Assembly: GCA_026874595.1 (NCBI GenBank)
Contig: CM049318.1
Coordinates: 1,375,241 to 1,439,240 of the forward strand
From: Sipunculus nudus
Taxonomy: Eukaryota > Annelida > Sipuncula > Golfingiida > Sipunculidae
DNA length: 64,000 bases
Reading direction: 5' to 3'
The position numbers and the translations under genes are program-made. Under the pieces are notes generated by a model, which ran no database searches, had not been told where the DNA came from, and worked only from the letters and a program-made list of their open reading frames with translations. Each line of letters opens with the position of its first letter. Within the stretch, counting starts at the first letter, position 1. Below, piece after piece: positions 1 through 11,029 of this stretch.

Positions 1-180
1 CCCCCCCCCCGCCATAGGCTTTTAGTCTAGTATTTTAACCCTAGACTACAGAAGCCAGACAAAAAGTGCTTATTATAAACATATCTATACATCGTACTTC
101 TGAACATATTCAAATGCTCGCTGATTCTGATACGTTCATATAACAATTTCATAACCATCCATAAGAAGTTTTTTTATATA
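1..180. other. No recognisable feature
   Basis: AT-rich sequence opening with a run of ten C. No coding, RNA or repeat signal was recognised before the duplicated segment that starts near 180-220. Confidence 0.5.
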
Positions 181-199
181 TGTTAATACCATTGGTTCA

Positions 200-1056
200 G
201 CATACAACTATTGTGAAAACTTTGCCATGCAATTTACCAAAAACCAAGTGCCACTGAGTGAAATTTAACCTTAAGCTTTGTAATCTGTGCCTTGATGCCA
301 TGTCCTCTCAGAAACGCGGCCTTGTTGATCGTGCTTCATAACTTACAGCTGTGAGCAGTGCGGGCGGTAATCCCGTCCCATTGGAAGCCCTTCATTTTTA
401 GCATTACCTCAATGATTCCCAGAGTGCTGACAAGTGTTGCCGCTCGTATATAAGCCGAACAGGAAATGTACACGTAATTTCATAGAAAGCTACCTCTCAG
501 GAGGTCATTAGATACCAGTCCCTGGAAGTACTGTTAGAATGCAGGACTAAAAAACGTGCTGGGTGGTACCACACAGCACAGGGGACGTGACTGCAGCAAT
601 AGCGGCTGATTAGAGACATCTTCAACCAACTCTGACAGAAAGAACAATTTTAAACTGTGTTTTGCATTCAACAGTGGTAAAATGTGATAAAGAAAATTAC
701 GTTTGAAAAAATATCCTTTGTAATAAGGTAAGGTGGTCTGCATATTAAAATATGCCCTGTTAAAGTTTGCAAAAACATATTGAAACCTTCCACTTCCTAT
801 GGTTGTTAAATCATTTCAAAGCAGTTCAAAGTTTTGTCAGTTATCGATCCAAAAGGCCCCCTGGCTTGTAGCAACCTAATGGTTAGACACACTATGGGAT
901 TTTCCATTCTTTAATGATAAGCGAATTTAATTGAACAAGCAAACGCAGCTGAATATGTGTAACTCTTATCCAATGATGGATAATACATCCAACATGAGGC
1001 ATTTCAAAGGTGCATCGTTATAAACCACACCTGTTCACAGTGCACTTATATGTTTA

Positions 1057-1060
<4 letters not shown>
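200..1060 (+). repeat. Duplicated segment, copy D1 (paralogue at 9.03-9.96 kb)
   Basis: This block aligns by eye in the same order and orientation with 9030-9960. Shared landmarks are a CCACTGAG stretch followed by ACCTTAAGCTTTGTA, a GCGGCCTTG block followed by GAGCAGTGCGGGCGGT, a GCTGACAA / CCCGTATA-type block ending in AAGCCGA, and a shared CCATTCTTTAATGATAA. Divergence is substantial, with many indels, so the duplication is old. No open frame is conserved between the copies. It may be an old interspersed repeat rather than a segmental duplication; a genome-wide copy count would decide. Confidence 0.7.

Positions 1061-1101
<41 letters not shown>
1061..1101. repeat. (TA)n microsatellite
   Basis: About 20 TA dinucleotides directly abutting the 5' end of the LTR at 1102. 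Confidence 0.95.
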
Positions 1102-1105
<4 letters not shown>

Positions 1106-2017
1106 ACATATGTTTGTTTTATTGTAAGCTGTTGACATGTCTCTTTTGTTGTACGCTAATGAAATTATGATTCGTTTGGCTCAAGCCCTGGGCGTTGCTA
1201 TGCTACAGCGTTCCTTGTTCTAGCTGGCCGGGTGCGGCCCACGTGTAAACAGAGCGGTCATGCTAGTCCGAGGCTTTCTCGCCTGGCCGAGCCGGGCCGG
1301 CCCACGTGTGAACCCGGACATGTAGAGACACAGCGTTCTTGTTCTAGATGTTTCCTGTAACGCGTGTGTACTGTGTATCATGTTAGGTTCTTTGGATTGT
1401 TCGGGAAATGGAAAGTTCTCGGCTTGGGGTGAGAAGTTAAAAATAGGGGCCTGTGTTTGAGAGCCGTGAGAGAAGACAGAAAAATTCCAGCGGACACAGA
1501 AGAGTGTGTGTCAGTTTGTTGACCTTTTCCGATAAGTGCGACAGTTATAGATTAAATTTGTGACGGATCTTATATAGTCTTCAGTTTGCTTTCGGGATTA
1601 TAACAAGAACTTCACTTTTGGATTACAACAGATTGATTTTGTGAATGAACTGGACTGTTATTCTCTGAGAAGATTCATGTGAATTGTTCATCTGGGTTGT
1701 ACGTTATAAAGGACTTGTTGTCGCCGTGACAGTGGTGGTATCCAGGTACTGTACACTTTATTTATATACTTGTATTGATTTACTGTTGTACTGTTGTTAT
1801 ACTATATAACTGTATTGATTTAGTGTATTGTAATGCTAGGATTGTTTTAAGAGTAAATTATGGTTATTTGTTAACCAAAAAAAAAACCCTGACTTCTTTA
1901 TTCATTCCCCTGGACATTTCACGCTGCCCAGTGTTGTAGAATCTGATTTTTTTATGTCCATAACCAAATTAATGCTCGTCACGAATACGTGATCTGTTGA
2001 TATTAGGTTCCCTAACA
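1102..2017 (+). mobile_element. Solo LTR of a Ty3/gypsy-type retrotransposon
   Basis: A 916-bp solo LTR. It begins TGTTAC and ends with a diverged form of the family terminus GGTTCCGTAACA (here CCTAACA), giving inverted TG...CA ends. It matches the minus-strand LTRs at 33182, 35093 and 36551 and the plus-strand fragment at 44150. Shared landmarks are the AAGTTCTCGGCTTGGGGTGA region near 1412, CCAGCGGACACAGAAG near 1487, and a block near 1900-1940 related to TTCATTCCCCT...CACGCTGCC. A TATA-like TTAAAAATA near 1437 corresponds to a better TATA box in the 35.1-35.9 kb copy. No internal gag or pol follows, so this is probably the product of LTR-LTR recombination. No clear target duplication: flanks are TATAT and TTATT. 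Confidence 0.85.
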
Positions 2018-2429
2018 TTATTTTGCATTGTTCACATAACATGAATTCAATACATCCAGATGATAGTGCTCTACCATATCTGAGCATTTATAGTAAATTA
2101 ATATTTACTTAGTTTGACTCCATCCGTTGGCACTACAGTACGTGGGAGTAATGTTGCAGACCTGTGAGCTAGTCGTACTCTACACTTTCTGCCACTTGCA
2201 ACCTAGACAATACGAGGGGATCAAACAGAAAATTTGCATGCTATTCAACAAGCTCGACCTAATAGTTACAGTTGAAGCCAAAAAAAAAAAACAAAAAAAA
2301 AAACTTGTTTTATATAACTTTGGACGTGAATATAGCTGAATATAAACCTTTCATGAAACCGAACTATACCCCGTTATACATGCACAAAGACAGTTACCAT
2401 CCCCAACCATAATAAGAAACATACCTGAA
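2018..2429. other. No recognisable feature
   Basis: AT-rich spacer with A-rich runs at 2281-2303. Nothing convincing in either strand. Confidence 0.5.
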
Positions 2430-3141
2430 AGCATAAACAGAGGGTTGTCAAATAGCTCCTCAAATGAAGATGTTTTCAACAAGGCAGCACCAACATATCA
2501 GGAGTTATTGCGCAGCAGTGGATACAATCTTAAACTAAAGTACAACTGCTCGCAACAAACCAACACAGATGGAAAGAAGAAGATCCTGATACGAATCACT
2601 GTAAAAAAATCAGCTATAGTTGCATGCCTAACATGAGGCAGCTCATTTCAGCCCACAACAAAGGGCGACTTGACAAAGACAAAAAAAAAGAAAAGGAGAC
2701 AGAAAGCATAAGCCTAAATTGCAACTGTAGAAATCCGAAAGAATGTCCGATCAAAGGAGGATGCCTTACCAAAATCGTATTTTACCAGGCCACGGTTACC
2801 AGACAAGACAGCAAACAATATCGGACTTACAGAAAACACTTTTAAAACTAGACACTGTGGACACGTTAGCAGTTTCAAGAATGAAAAAATACAGAAATAG
2901 AAAAAACACTAAGTCAGTACGTGTGGACTCTGAAGGAAAGAAAAATACCCCATTCGGTTAATTGGAAAGTCATGGCTAAATGCAATTCCTATTCCAACAC
3001 ATAAAATAAATTATTTTATGCACCACCGAGAAATATTATATAATTTGCTGACCTGATCTGAGTATACTAAACAATAGGAACGAGCTGACAACTTCATGCA
3101 AACATGGAACTAACTACCTTCTTTGTAACCTTAAGTAATTT
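2430..3141 (+). pseudogene. Penelope-like retroelement fragment (3' end with GIY-YIG region), frameshifted
   Basis: Decayed C-terminal part of a retroelement polyprotein with a GIY-YIG-type endonuclease region. In order I read RLSNSSSNEDVFNKAAP and a YQELLRSSGYNLKLKYN block (about 2430-2545), then SCMPNMRQLISAHNKGRL (from 2614), then CNCRNPKECPIKGGCLTKI with the Cys-rich spacing of this family (from 2720). After a frame change comes IGLTENTFKTRHCGHVSSF (about 2822-2880), the core of the GIY-YIG region. A further frame gives TLSQYVWTLKERKIP and NWKVMAKCNSYSNT (about 2908-3006). More degraded sequence of the same family (LNNRNELTTSCKHGTNYLLC) runs to about 3141. At least two frameshifts and several stops, and the catalytic GIY tyrosines are lost or displaced. 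It is non-functional. No reverse transcriptase domain lies upstream, as expected for a 5'-truncated insertion. The family link is from recalled motif patterns; the exact clade is uncertain. Confidence 0.8.
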
Positions 3142-3515
3142 TAAGCCGACAATAATGAAGTTAAATATACAGGCTCAGGAACCAAGTCAATGTATGCAGG
3201 AACAACCAACTGGTCTGTTAATCCACTGATCTCCCGGGCGAACCAGCATCTTGGGTCTCGATTAGCTTTAAGCATACCAACAGATCCCTGAGCGCTTCAC
3301 AATAGTCCTAATACAGTCACAATAAGCCAGGCACCCAGTAACCCCAATTCAACGTCATAACAAACCAGTCAAGTGATACCAAAAACTCCTATATACATGG
3401 GATCATTTCAACCGAGATACGTACCTGATGAATGAGAGCAACCGCAACATTGCTCCTAATATATATTGTGTATGTATTTATACTTTTGAATTTATATACA
3501 TACGCCGAACCACAT
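3142..3515. other. No recognisable feature
   Basis: Unique-looking AT-rich spacer between the retroelement remnant and the TIR element. Confidence 0.45.
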
Positions 3516-4678
3516 TACCGTAATCCTTATTCAGAAGCCCGGGCGTTTATTTTTTCTGACCATGCTTTGACCCGGCGTGTAAAGAAATGTACGCTTTTAT
3601 TTTAGGCCGGCGTTTATTAAAAAATTACGTTGTCAAGCTCGGCAAATATGGCACGAAACAACACGTCCAAACTATAAACCCACCGGTCATTTCTTGTGGA
3701 CACACCTGAAAACATCGCCTCTTAATGTATTGTGTTTACGAAATATCCGAAGATGTCAAAGGGTCGTAATAGCGACACGAGACACTTGGCATCTCCGTAA
3801 ATCGCATATCATAATATGAGTTTTCAGTTTTCCATGCACATGAATCTTTCCAGACCAGGTTCCGCGGTGTTTCATGTGGCCGTTTTGTTTATTGTACAAC
3901 GCCTGCAGTTGTTAAATTTTTTTTTTTAAATGTGCCCCACGAATAACTGGTAATATTAGTTCAAAACAGAATACGGGGGTAGCATTGCGTAATTCAGTTT
4001 CACGACACTTTCCTCCCGACTTTAACGGATTCAGCTTGACAGAGCGTATTCATGTGTATTCGATCTGGTATATACTGGTATGTGACATTCACTGCCGGCA
4101 ATAATCCACCAAATGTATTGGTTGGCGAGAAGACGGAAATACTAATTTAACAAAATAAGATCATCTATTAAGCGTGGTTTTGGTATCACTGGGGACGCAG
4201 TAAATATCGCTTAAAATGAAATTAAAGTCCGCAATTCAGCGTAGACGTGATGATAGGGCGTGTCTGAATCTTAACCTTCTCTCTGTGGACATTGTATTTG
4301 TGTCGCGTTTGCTAGGAGACTTAATAAACTTTATTTATAATGGAAGAATCGGTAAAAATCGGTGTTCTTTTATGGAAACATGCATGACACGGAAGATAAA
4401 GGAAATATTTTAACAGAAATTGAACATTTTATTAACACACAAAAACAAAAATTCATGCAACAATCTCCGACTAATTTGACCCATAAATGCACAAATTATT
4501 TCTTGAAGAGAAATACATCTTGTGGCAAACATGGAAACTACTCTGACACCCGGCCTCTGAACTAGACCGACGTCTATTAAAGGCTTGCGTTTATTTGTCT
4601 AAGACATTCCCTTGACCGGGCCACTAAATAGGACAGGCGACTATTTAAGGCCCGGGGTCTGATCAAGGAAAAACGGTA
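3516..4678. mobile_element. Non-autonomous DNA transposon with imperfect terminal inverted repeats
   Basis: The left end reads TACCGTAATCCTTATTCAGA, then AGCCCGGGCGTTTAT. The reverse complement of the right end reads TACCGTTTTTCCTTGATCAG, then ACCCCGGGCCTTAAATAG. The similarity continues inward for about 120 bp through repeated GTTTATT/GGCCGG blocks, so these are long, diverged TIRs on a 1.16-kb body. No transposase is visible; the reading frames at 4216-4565 match nothing I know. Flanks do not show a clear target duplication beyond TA. Superfamily not assigned. Confidence 0.65.
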
Positions 4679-5119
4679 TACGTGGTTTGAGTATGTGTGT
4701 GAGCGTTTGATGTGTGTTTAGGTGAGTATACTGTGCGGATAAAATAGCTTTCCTACTTATTTTAAAGTTTACTAGTTTAGAAATAAAAAAGTAAAGATAA
4801 CGTGGTAACGCAAACTACAAAAAAAGAGCTAAGAGGAAGGCGCACGTCAACGGGAAACAGGGCGCCCGGTAAGATTTCTTTCCAGGGTTAATATAAAAAG
4901 TGGAGGCGCCCACACGAACCACTTAACTTCTGTAGAAAAATCAATGTCCTATGGGAGATTGCAGGTCTGGCCGGTCTTGCTTTCTGTCTGATAATTTTCC
5001 ATCCGATCGAGAGTGGAGGTGGTTTTATTTTTTTCTGAATTTGAAAGTAAACAAAAAAAGATAGTAGGTGTTTTGTAAATTTGCTTTTATGTGCTTGAAC
5101 AACTGGTCATATGAGAAAG
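4679..5119. other. No recognisable feature
   Basis: Spacer between the TIR element and the 45-bp array. It includes a GC-richer stretch near 4840-4910 with two GGCGCC sites but no recognisable gene or repeat. Confidence 0.45.
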
Positions 5120-7140
5120 TATGTGTTGTGTACACACCAGTATGTCTATTGCGGTATGTGTGTTGTGTATACAAAAGTGGGTCTAATGAAGTATATGTGT
5201 ATATGTGTTGTGTATACACCAGTAGGTCCATTGTGGTATGTGTGTGTGTTGTGTAGACACCAGTGGGTCTAATGTAGTATATGTGTATGTGTGTTGTGTA
5301 TACACCAGTAGGTCTAATGTAGTATAAGCGTATGTGTGTTTTGTATACACCAGTAGGTCTAATGTAGTTTATGTGTATGTGTGTTGTGTATACACCAGTA
5401 GGTCTAATGTGTGTTGTGTATACACCAGTAGGTCTTATGTAGTATATGTGTTTGTGTGTTGTGTATACACCAGTAGGTCCATTGGGGTATGTGTGTGTGT
5501 TGTGTAGACACCAGTAAGTCTAATGTAGTATATGTGTATATGTGTTGTGTAGACACCAGTAGGTCTAATGTAGTATATGTGTATGTGTGTTGTGTATAAA
5601 CCAGTAGTTCTAATGTAGTATATGTGTATGTGTGTTGTGTAGACACCAGTAGGTCTAATGTAGTATATGTGTATGTGTGTTGTGTATAAACCAGTAGGTC
5701 TAGTGTAGTATATGTGTATGTGTGTTGTGTATACACGAGTAAGTCTAATGTAGTATATGTGTATGTGTGTTGAGTAGACACCACTAGGTCTAATGTAGTA
5801 TGTGTATGTGTGTTGTGTATACACCAGTAGGTCTAATGTAGTATATTTGTTCGTGTGTTGTGTATACACCAGTAGGTCTAATGTAGTATATGTGTATGTG
5901 TGTTGTGTATACACCAGTAGGTCTAATGTAGTATATGTGTATGTGTGTTGTGTAGACACCAGTAGGTCTAATGTAGTATATGTGTATGTGTGTTGTGTAT
6001 AAACCAGTAGGTCTAGTGTAGTATATGTGTATGTGTGTTGTGTATACACCAGTAAGTCTAATGTAGTATATGTGTATGTGTGTTGTGTAGACACCACTAG
6101 GTCTAATGTAGTATGTGTATGTGTGTTGTGTATACACCAGTAGGTCTTATGTAGTATATTTGTTCGTGTGTTGTGTATACACCAGTAGGTCTAATGTAGT
6201 ATATGTGTATGTGTGTTGTGTATACACGAGTAAGTCTAATGTAGTATATGTGTATGTGTGTTGAGTAGACACCACTAGGTCTAATGTAGTATGTGTATGT
6301 GTGTTGTGTATACACCAGTAGGTCTAATGTAGTATATTTGTTCGTGTGTTGTGTATACACCAGTAGGTCTAATGTAGTATATGTGTATGTGTGTTGTGTA
6401 TACACCAGTAGGTCTAATGTAGTATATGTGTATGTGTGTTGTGTAGACACCAGTAGGTCTAATGTAGTATATGTGTATGTGTGTTGTGTATAAACCAGTA
6501 GGTCTAGTGTAGTATATGTGTATGTGTGTTGTGTATACACCAGTTGGTCTAAAGTAGTATATGTGTATGTGTGTTGTGTATACACCAGTAGGTCTAATGT
6601 AGTATGTGTATGTGTGTTGTGTATACACCAGTAGGTCTTATGTAGTATATTTGTTCGTGTGTTGTGTATACACCAGTAGGTCTAATGTAGTATATGTGTA
6701 TGTGTGTTGTGTATACACCAGTAGGTCTAATGTAGTATATGTGTATTGGTGTTGTGTATACTACAGTAGGTCTAATGTAGTATATGTGTATATGTGTTGT
6801 GTATACTCCAGTAGGTCTAATATAGTATATGTGTATTGGTGTTGTGTATACTCCAGTAGGTCTAATGTAGTATATGTGTATGTGTGTTGTGTATACAACA
6901 GTAGGTCCATTGTGGAATGTGGGTGTGTTGTGTAGACACCAGTGGGTCTAATGTAGTATATGTGTATGTGTGTTGTGTATACACCAGTAGGTCTAATGTA
7001 GTATATGTGTTGTGTATACACAAGTAGGTCTAGTGTAGTATATGTGTATGTGTGTTGTGTATACACCAGTAGGTCCATTGTGGTATGTGTGTGTGTTGAG
7101 TAGACACCAGTAAGTCTAATGCAGTATATGTGTATATAGT
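5120..7140. repeat. 45-bp minisatellite array (about 45 copies) with a 491-bp higher-order repeat
   Basis: The unit is about 45 bp with core TATACACCAGTAGGTCTAAT, followed by GTAGTATATGTGTATGTGTG. Variants include AGACACC for ATACACC and GGTCCATTGTGG for GGTCTAATGTAG. A distinctive TGAGTAGACACCACTAGG variant occurs at 5771 and 6262, exactly 491 bp apart, and flanking variants keep the same spacing, so an 11-unit block was duplicated. Because 45 is divisible by three and the unit lacks stops in several frames, both strands give long repetitive reading frames (up to 220 codons). I regard these as artefacts. Confidence 0.95.
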
Positions 7141-7144
7141 ACAT

Positions 7145-8590
7145 AAGAATAATTTTTTTTCAGAGCTGAAAATAACTTAGTTACAACCTTGTCAATTTGG
7201 AAAAGTAGGAATTCGTTAATATATGGAAGAGCAGAGGCTGCGCGTACGCTAAATATTTCGTAGGTGCTATATATGACAAATATGTTGATACCACCGAAAA
7301 CCACAATGCAGAAACTGAAAAGAATTATATGTGATTTTATTTGGAGTGGCAACAAGCCAAAAGTTAAATATAATACTATAATCGAGAAATACGAAAATGG
7401 TGGAATACAGTTTCCTGATATCGAGAGTAAGAAAAAACTACAAGAATTAAATGGATTAAGCGTCTTTTTAGTAATCGGTTATCTATGATTCAAGAAATAA
7501 ATGAATTTAAATTAAGAAAAAGGGCGGTCTACGTTAGAAGTAACTTTGATGTTCTAATACTACCAAAAACATTACCTTATTTTTATATAAAATGTTTTGA
7601 AGACTGGTCATCTTACGTATCTGTCAAACCAAAGTAAAATAATGATGTTGTTTACCAATGTGTGTGGAACAATAAATTTATCACAGTGAACGATAAGTCA
7701 ACATATAATAAGAGCCTACACAGTAAAGGTGTATATTCTTTTAAGAATCTTGTGGATAATGAAGGTCAATGGAAAATATATGATGATATAATGCAGAATT
7801 CTTTGGACTATATGTGTTGGACATCCCTGAGAGAAGCTATACCCCAACAGTGGAAACGTTAATTTATCAGTAATGAAGAAAGAACCACTCCTGTGGACGA
7901 AGATACAATACTGACTTTACATGGACACGAATCTCTCGATGGAATGACTTCCATGATAATATACTCTGCGTTAATCGACATATTAAGTGAAACGCCCACA
8001 GCTCAAATGAACTGGAACACTCTCAATAAGATTTATAATATTGAAATCAGTTGGGAAGATGTGTATGAATGTATTTGTAAAACTACAATGGACACTTACA
8101 TGAGGGAATTTCAATATAAAATACTTAATACGAAGCTATATAAATGGAAAATAAAAGAAACATCTAAATGTTCATTTTGCCTTAATTCCAGTGAGAGTTT
8201 AACTCATTTTTTTGTTGAATGTACTGTAGCCAACACTTTTTTATTTCAAAGTGCAAACTTGGCTGATGATATATGATATTCATTTACCTAAACTGTCACA
8301 GGATATTATATTATATGGTATTTTTTCCATGTGACAGGAGCAATCTATCATTAAATCAGATCATTCTGTTGTTAAAATATGTATTATACATACAGAGGAG
8401 AACAGTCCTTCTTCTTGTTTCCAATGTTTAGTAAAGGTTGACAGTGTCTGAGGTTATTAAAAGACAAAAAGCTTTCGATAAAAATATATGATTCAAACAT
8501 TATACGTCATGGGGCACACTGAAAGATGTGCGTTCAGATGATTCAATGTGAAAAACTGCATTGTTATAAAATAAACTGACTTTCAAGTAA
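7145..8590 (+). pseudogene. L1-type LINE ORF2 C-terminal fragment, degraded
   Basis: 5'-truncated non-LTR retrotransposon. Before 7264 the sequence resembles the thumb region (SIWKSRNSLIYGRAEAARTL). Then comes LKRIICDFIWSGNKPKVKYN and ENGGIQFPDIESK (7309-7430), the conserved FLWNG...GGL-type segment after the reverse transcriptase thumb. A frameshift follows near 7440. The next readable pieces are NNKFITVNDKSTYNKSLHSK (from 7667) and DYMCWTSLREAIPQQWKR, ended by a stop at 7861. After that, FQYKILNTKLYKWKIKETSK with CSFCLNSSESLTHFFVEC (about 8108-8222) is the C-terminal zf-RVT Cys/His motif (CxxC...HxxxxC). At least one frameshift and several stops. Endonuclease and polymerase core are absent. 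The 3' end is not sharply visible; an AATAAA-like run lies near 8568. Confidence 0.85.
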
Positions 8591-8800
8591 ATATCATACA
8601 ATCACTTTTTCATGTACTTTTATTTCAATTCCACCACTTGACGGGCAACTGTTGGGGGACTTAAAATTTTAGTAAATTAATTTGTACTTAAATTAAGAGT
8701 ACATGAAAATCAATAACTGTATTCTATTTTTCTATGTTTGTTTATTGTGACCTTGTTTCCTTTATCAAGTTTGCATACGTTTTGTATTCTTGTACACAAT
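8591..8800. other. No recognisable feature
   Basis: AT-rich spacer between the LINE remnant and the duplicated segment D2. Confidence 0.4.
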
Positions 8801-9960
8801 AACTGAAATAAAAAAAAAACAAGTAGTGTAACCACTTTTATGAAAGCGGCCTTGAGGATCGTGCTTTTATTTTGACCGTTCATTTGTGAGCAGTGCGGGC
8901 GGTCATCCCATCCCATTGGAAGCTCTTCTCTTGAAGCACAATTTCTATGTATCCCAGATTGCTGACAATACGTGACGCCCGTATAAAGCCGAGTACATCT
9001 GAAATATATAAAAAAAAAAACAAGTAGTGTAACACTTTGTCACGAAATATACCTAAAACTGACTTCCACTGAGAGACATTTCACCTTAAGCTTTGTATTA
9101 TTTGACTTAATGATACTCCTTTTATGAATGCGGCCTTGAGGATCCTGCTAGTTCTTTTACCATTCATTTGTAAGCTCTTCTCTTGAAGCACAATTTCTAT
9201 GAATCCCAGATTGCTGAAAATAATTGACGCCCGTATAAAGCCGAGTCATAATCTAGTAAAAAAATACTTGCTGGTCCCAGACACCCCAGGGAGACACGAC
9301 TTCAGTAATAGCAGCTAACTAGAGAGGATAACTTTAATAAATTATTACAGGAAAAATAGTTTTAAACTTAAATATTTTCCTCCATTTAACCCCATTCACA
9401 GAAGCATTCTACAATGGTAAACTGAGAGCGATTTTTTTAGACTGTGACAGGTATGGGTGGTCCATATATTATAATATGTCCTACTAATTCTTTGTCATTA
9501 CATTTCGATGCCTTCCTTATGATATTTTGAATGCAGAAATGAAATGAATATTTATGGTGCAAAATATCGATCGGTGTAAGGCAACCTCTGTTAATAATAA
9601 AAAAAAAATATTACATTGAAAAAATTGAAAAATGGTTCCTGTTAATCAGTGTGTAATGAATTCTCCCTATAAACAGTCAAATGTTTTGCCAATAATCTAC
9701 CCAAGTGTCCCGGGCTTGTGCCAACCTTAGTAAATCTAACTAATGGTTTAACACACTTTATGGATTTCCATTCTTTAATGATAATCAACTATATTTGCAC
9801 AGGCCAGCACTGTACTATCTGTTACTGTAATACAACAAGAGATAACCCACGCAAAACCCAGCAGCTCTAACGTGTATCGTTATAAACCATACCAGTTCAC
9901 AGTATTACCTGTTAAAACTACGTGGTAGTAAACATAAACATGTGTAACATAATTTTATTA
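8801..9960 (+). repeat. Duplicated segment, copy D2, with internal partial tandem duplication
   Basis: Counterpart of 200-1060. The block starting AAAAAAAACAAGTAGTGTAA occurs at about 8812 and again at about 9011, each time followed by a GCGGCCTTGAGGATC stretch (about 8848 and 9129) and a CTTCTCTTGAAGCACAATTT block. The left ~200-280 bp of the segment was therefore tandemly duplicated after the D1/D2 split. No conserved reading frame. Confidence 0.7.
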
Positions 9961-10047
9961 TTGTTATTATTATATATATATGTAAGGAGAATGAGTGACC
10001 CCTAAAGATTGACTTACTTGTTTATCAACACTCAAGTTAGGGAGTTA

Positions 10048-10930
10048 ATAACAAGTAGTGGTGGGCCGATCATCGAGTTTTATCGAAAGTCAGTCGGTTT
10101 GCTGCCACTTTCAAGCGCTCGATTACCAAAGGCAACTATCGATTACATCATAATAATGACTGTTTTCTTTCCAGAATGGCTTTATGTTATAGGCAAAATT
10201 TATGCTTCCATTTTTTACCACATTCCGCGCTTCATATAATGAGTCTGTGTTCCCAAATAACTTCCGTATGTAACTGAGTATGACACGGTAGATGCGAGAA
10301 TGTAGGACTTATTAAACTTATTATCTGTGAACTCGCAGGGAGCTGCAGAATTAGCGGAGAGTTTTCTAACGAAATGTACATTGCATAATATGGGCGGGAA
10401 GGCGTTAAAATACTCCATAAATTCTCCAGGTCTATGCCAAATTTGCGAGATCTCTTAGAAATAAGCTATTAAACCGATGCCAGGTGCATCTGTTAAGGTC
10501 GTCCTTAAAAAGTTTCTTTGTTGGGGCTAACCCGGCCGATCGAGTGTTTGGATTTCAGCTTGAATTTTTTGGACTAGTCTACAATATTTTTTGTATGATC
10601 TGTCCCAAGCGCACCTTGGCCCGTAAAATCTGCCTTCCTGTGCTAGAAAAACAGTCTCTTTATAGGCCTAACATTCTAAGACGCTCTTTCGTTGCCGGTC
10701 GTTAAATTTGATCATTAAAATTAGTCTTTATACGTGGAAGGATCGTTACACTCGTGCGCGAGAGGAGAATACCTGCCGGGGAAACGTAGGTACAGTTTCA
10801 CAGATAATTGCATATTTCTTTGATAATTGCATATATTTGCCTGAACCGATTTATAATCGATCATCAGTCGGTTTGCTCAAACCGATGATCGATTATGAAA
10901 AAGGAACCGACTCCCACCACTAATAACAAG
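10048..10930. mobile_element. Non-autonomous hAT transposon with perfect 8-bp target duplication
   Basis: The element body is 10056-10922 (867 bp). The ends are an exact 10-bp inverted repeat, TAGTGGTGGG at the left and CCCACCACTA at the right. Both sides are flanked by ATAACAAG (10048-10055 and 10923-10930), a perfect 8-bp target site duplication, the hallmark of hAT transposition. No transposase is encoded; the short frames inside (around 10215-10705) match nothing known. A strong subterminal hairpin of ATAATCGATCATC / GATGATCGATTAT type lies at 10851-10898 and could be a transposase-binding region (inference). The intact target duplication suggests a fairly recent insertion. Confidence 0.92.
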
Positions 10931-10970
10931 TCAATCTATAAGGCGTCATCTTTCTCTTTACCTACATTTC

Positions 10971-10973
<3 letters not shown>

Positions 10974-11027
<54 letters not shown>

Positions 11028-11028
11028 C
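10974..11028. repeat. Compound (CA)n(TA)n microsatellite
   Basis: About 13 CA followed by about 13 AT dinucleotides. Confidence 0.95.
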
Positions 11029-11029
11029 A

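Noticed and set aside
5404-6935. Long repetitive reading frames on both strands (up to 220 codons)
   Set aside because: They follow from a stop-free 45-bp satellite unit; no start context, no unique sequence, all frames shift between each other.
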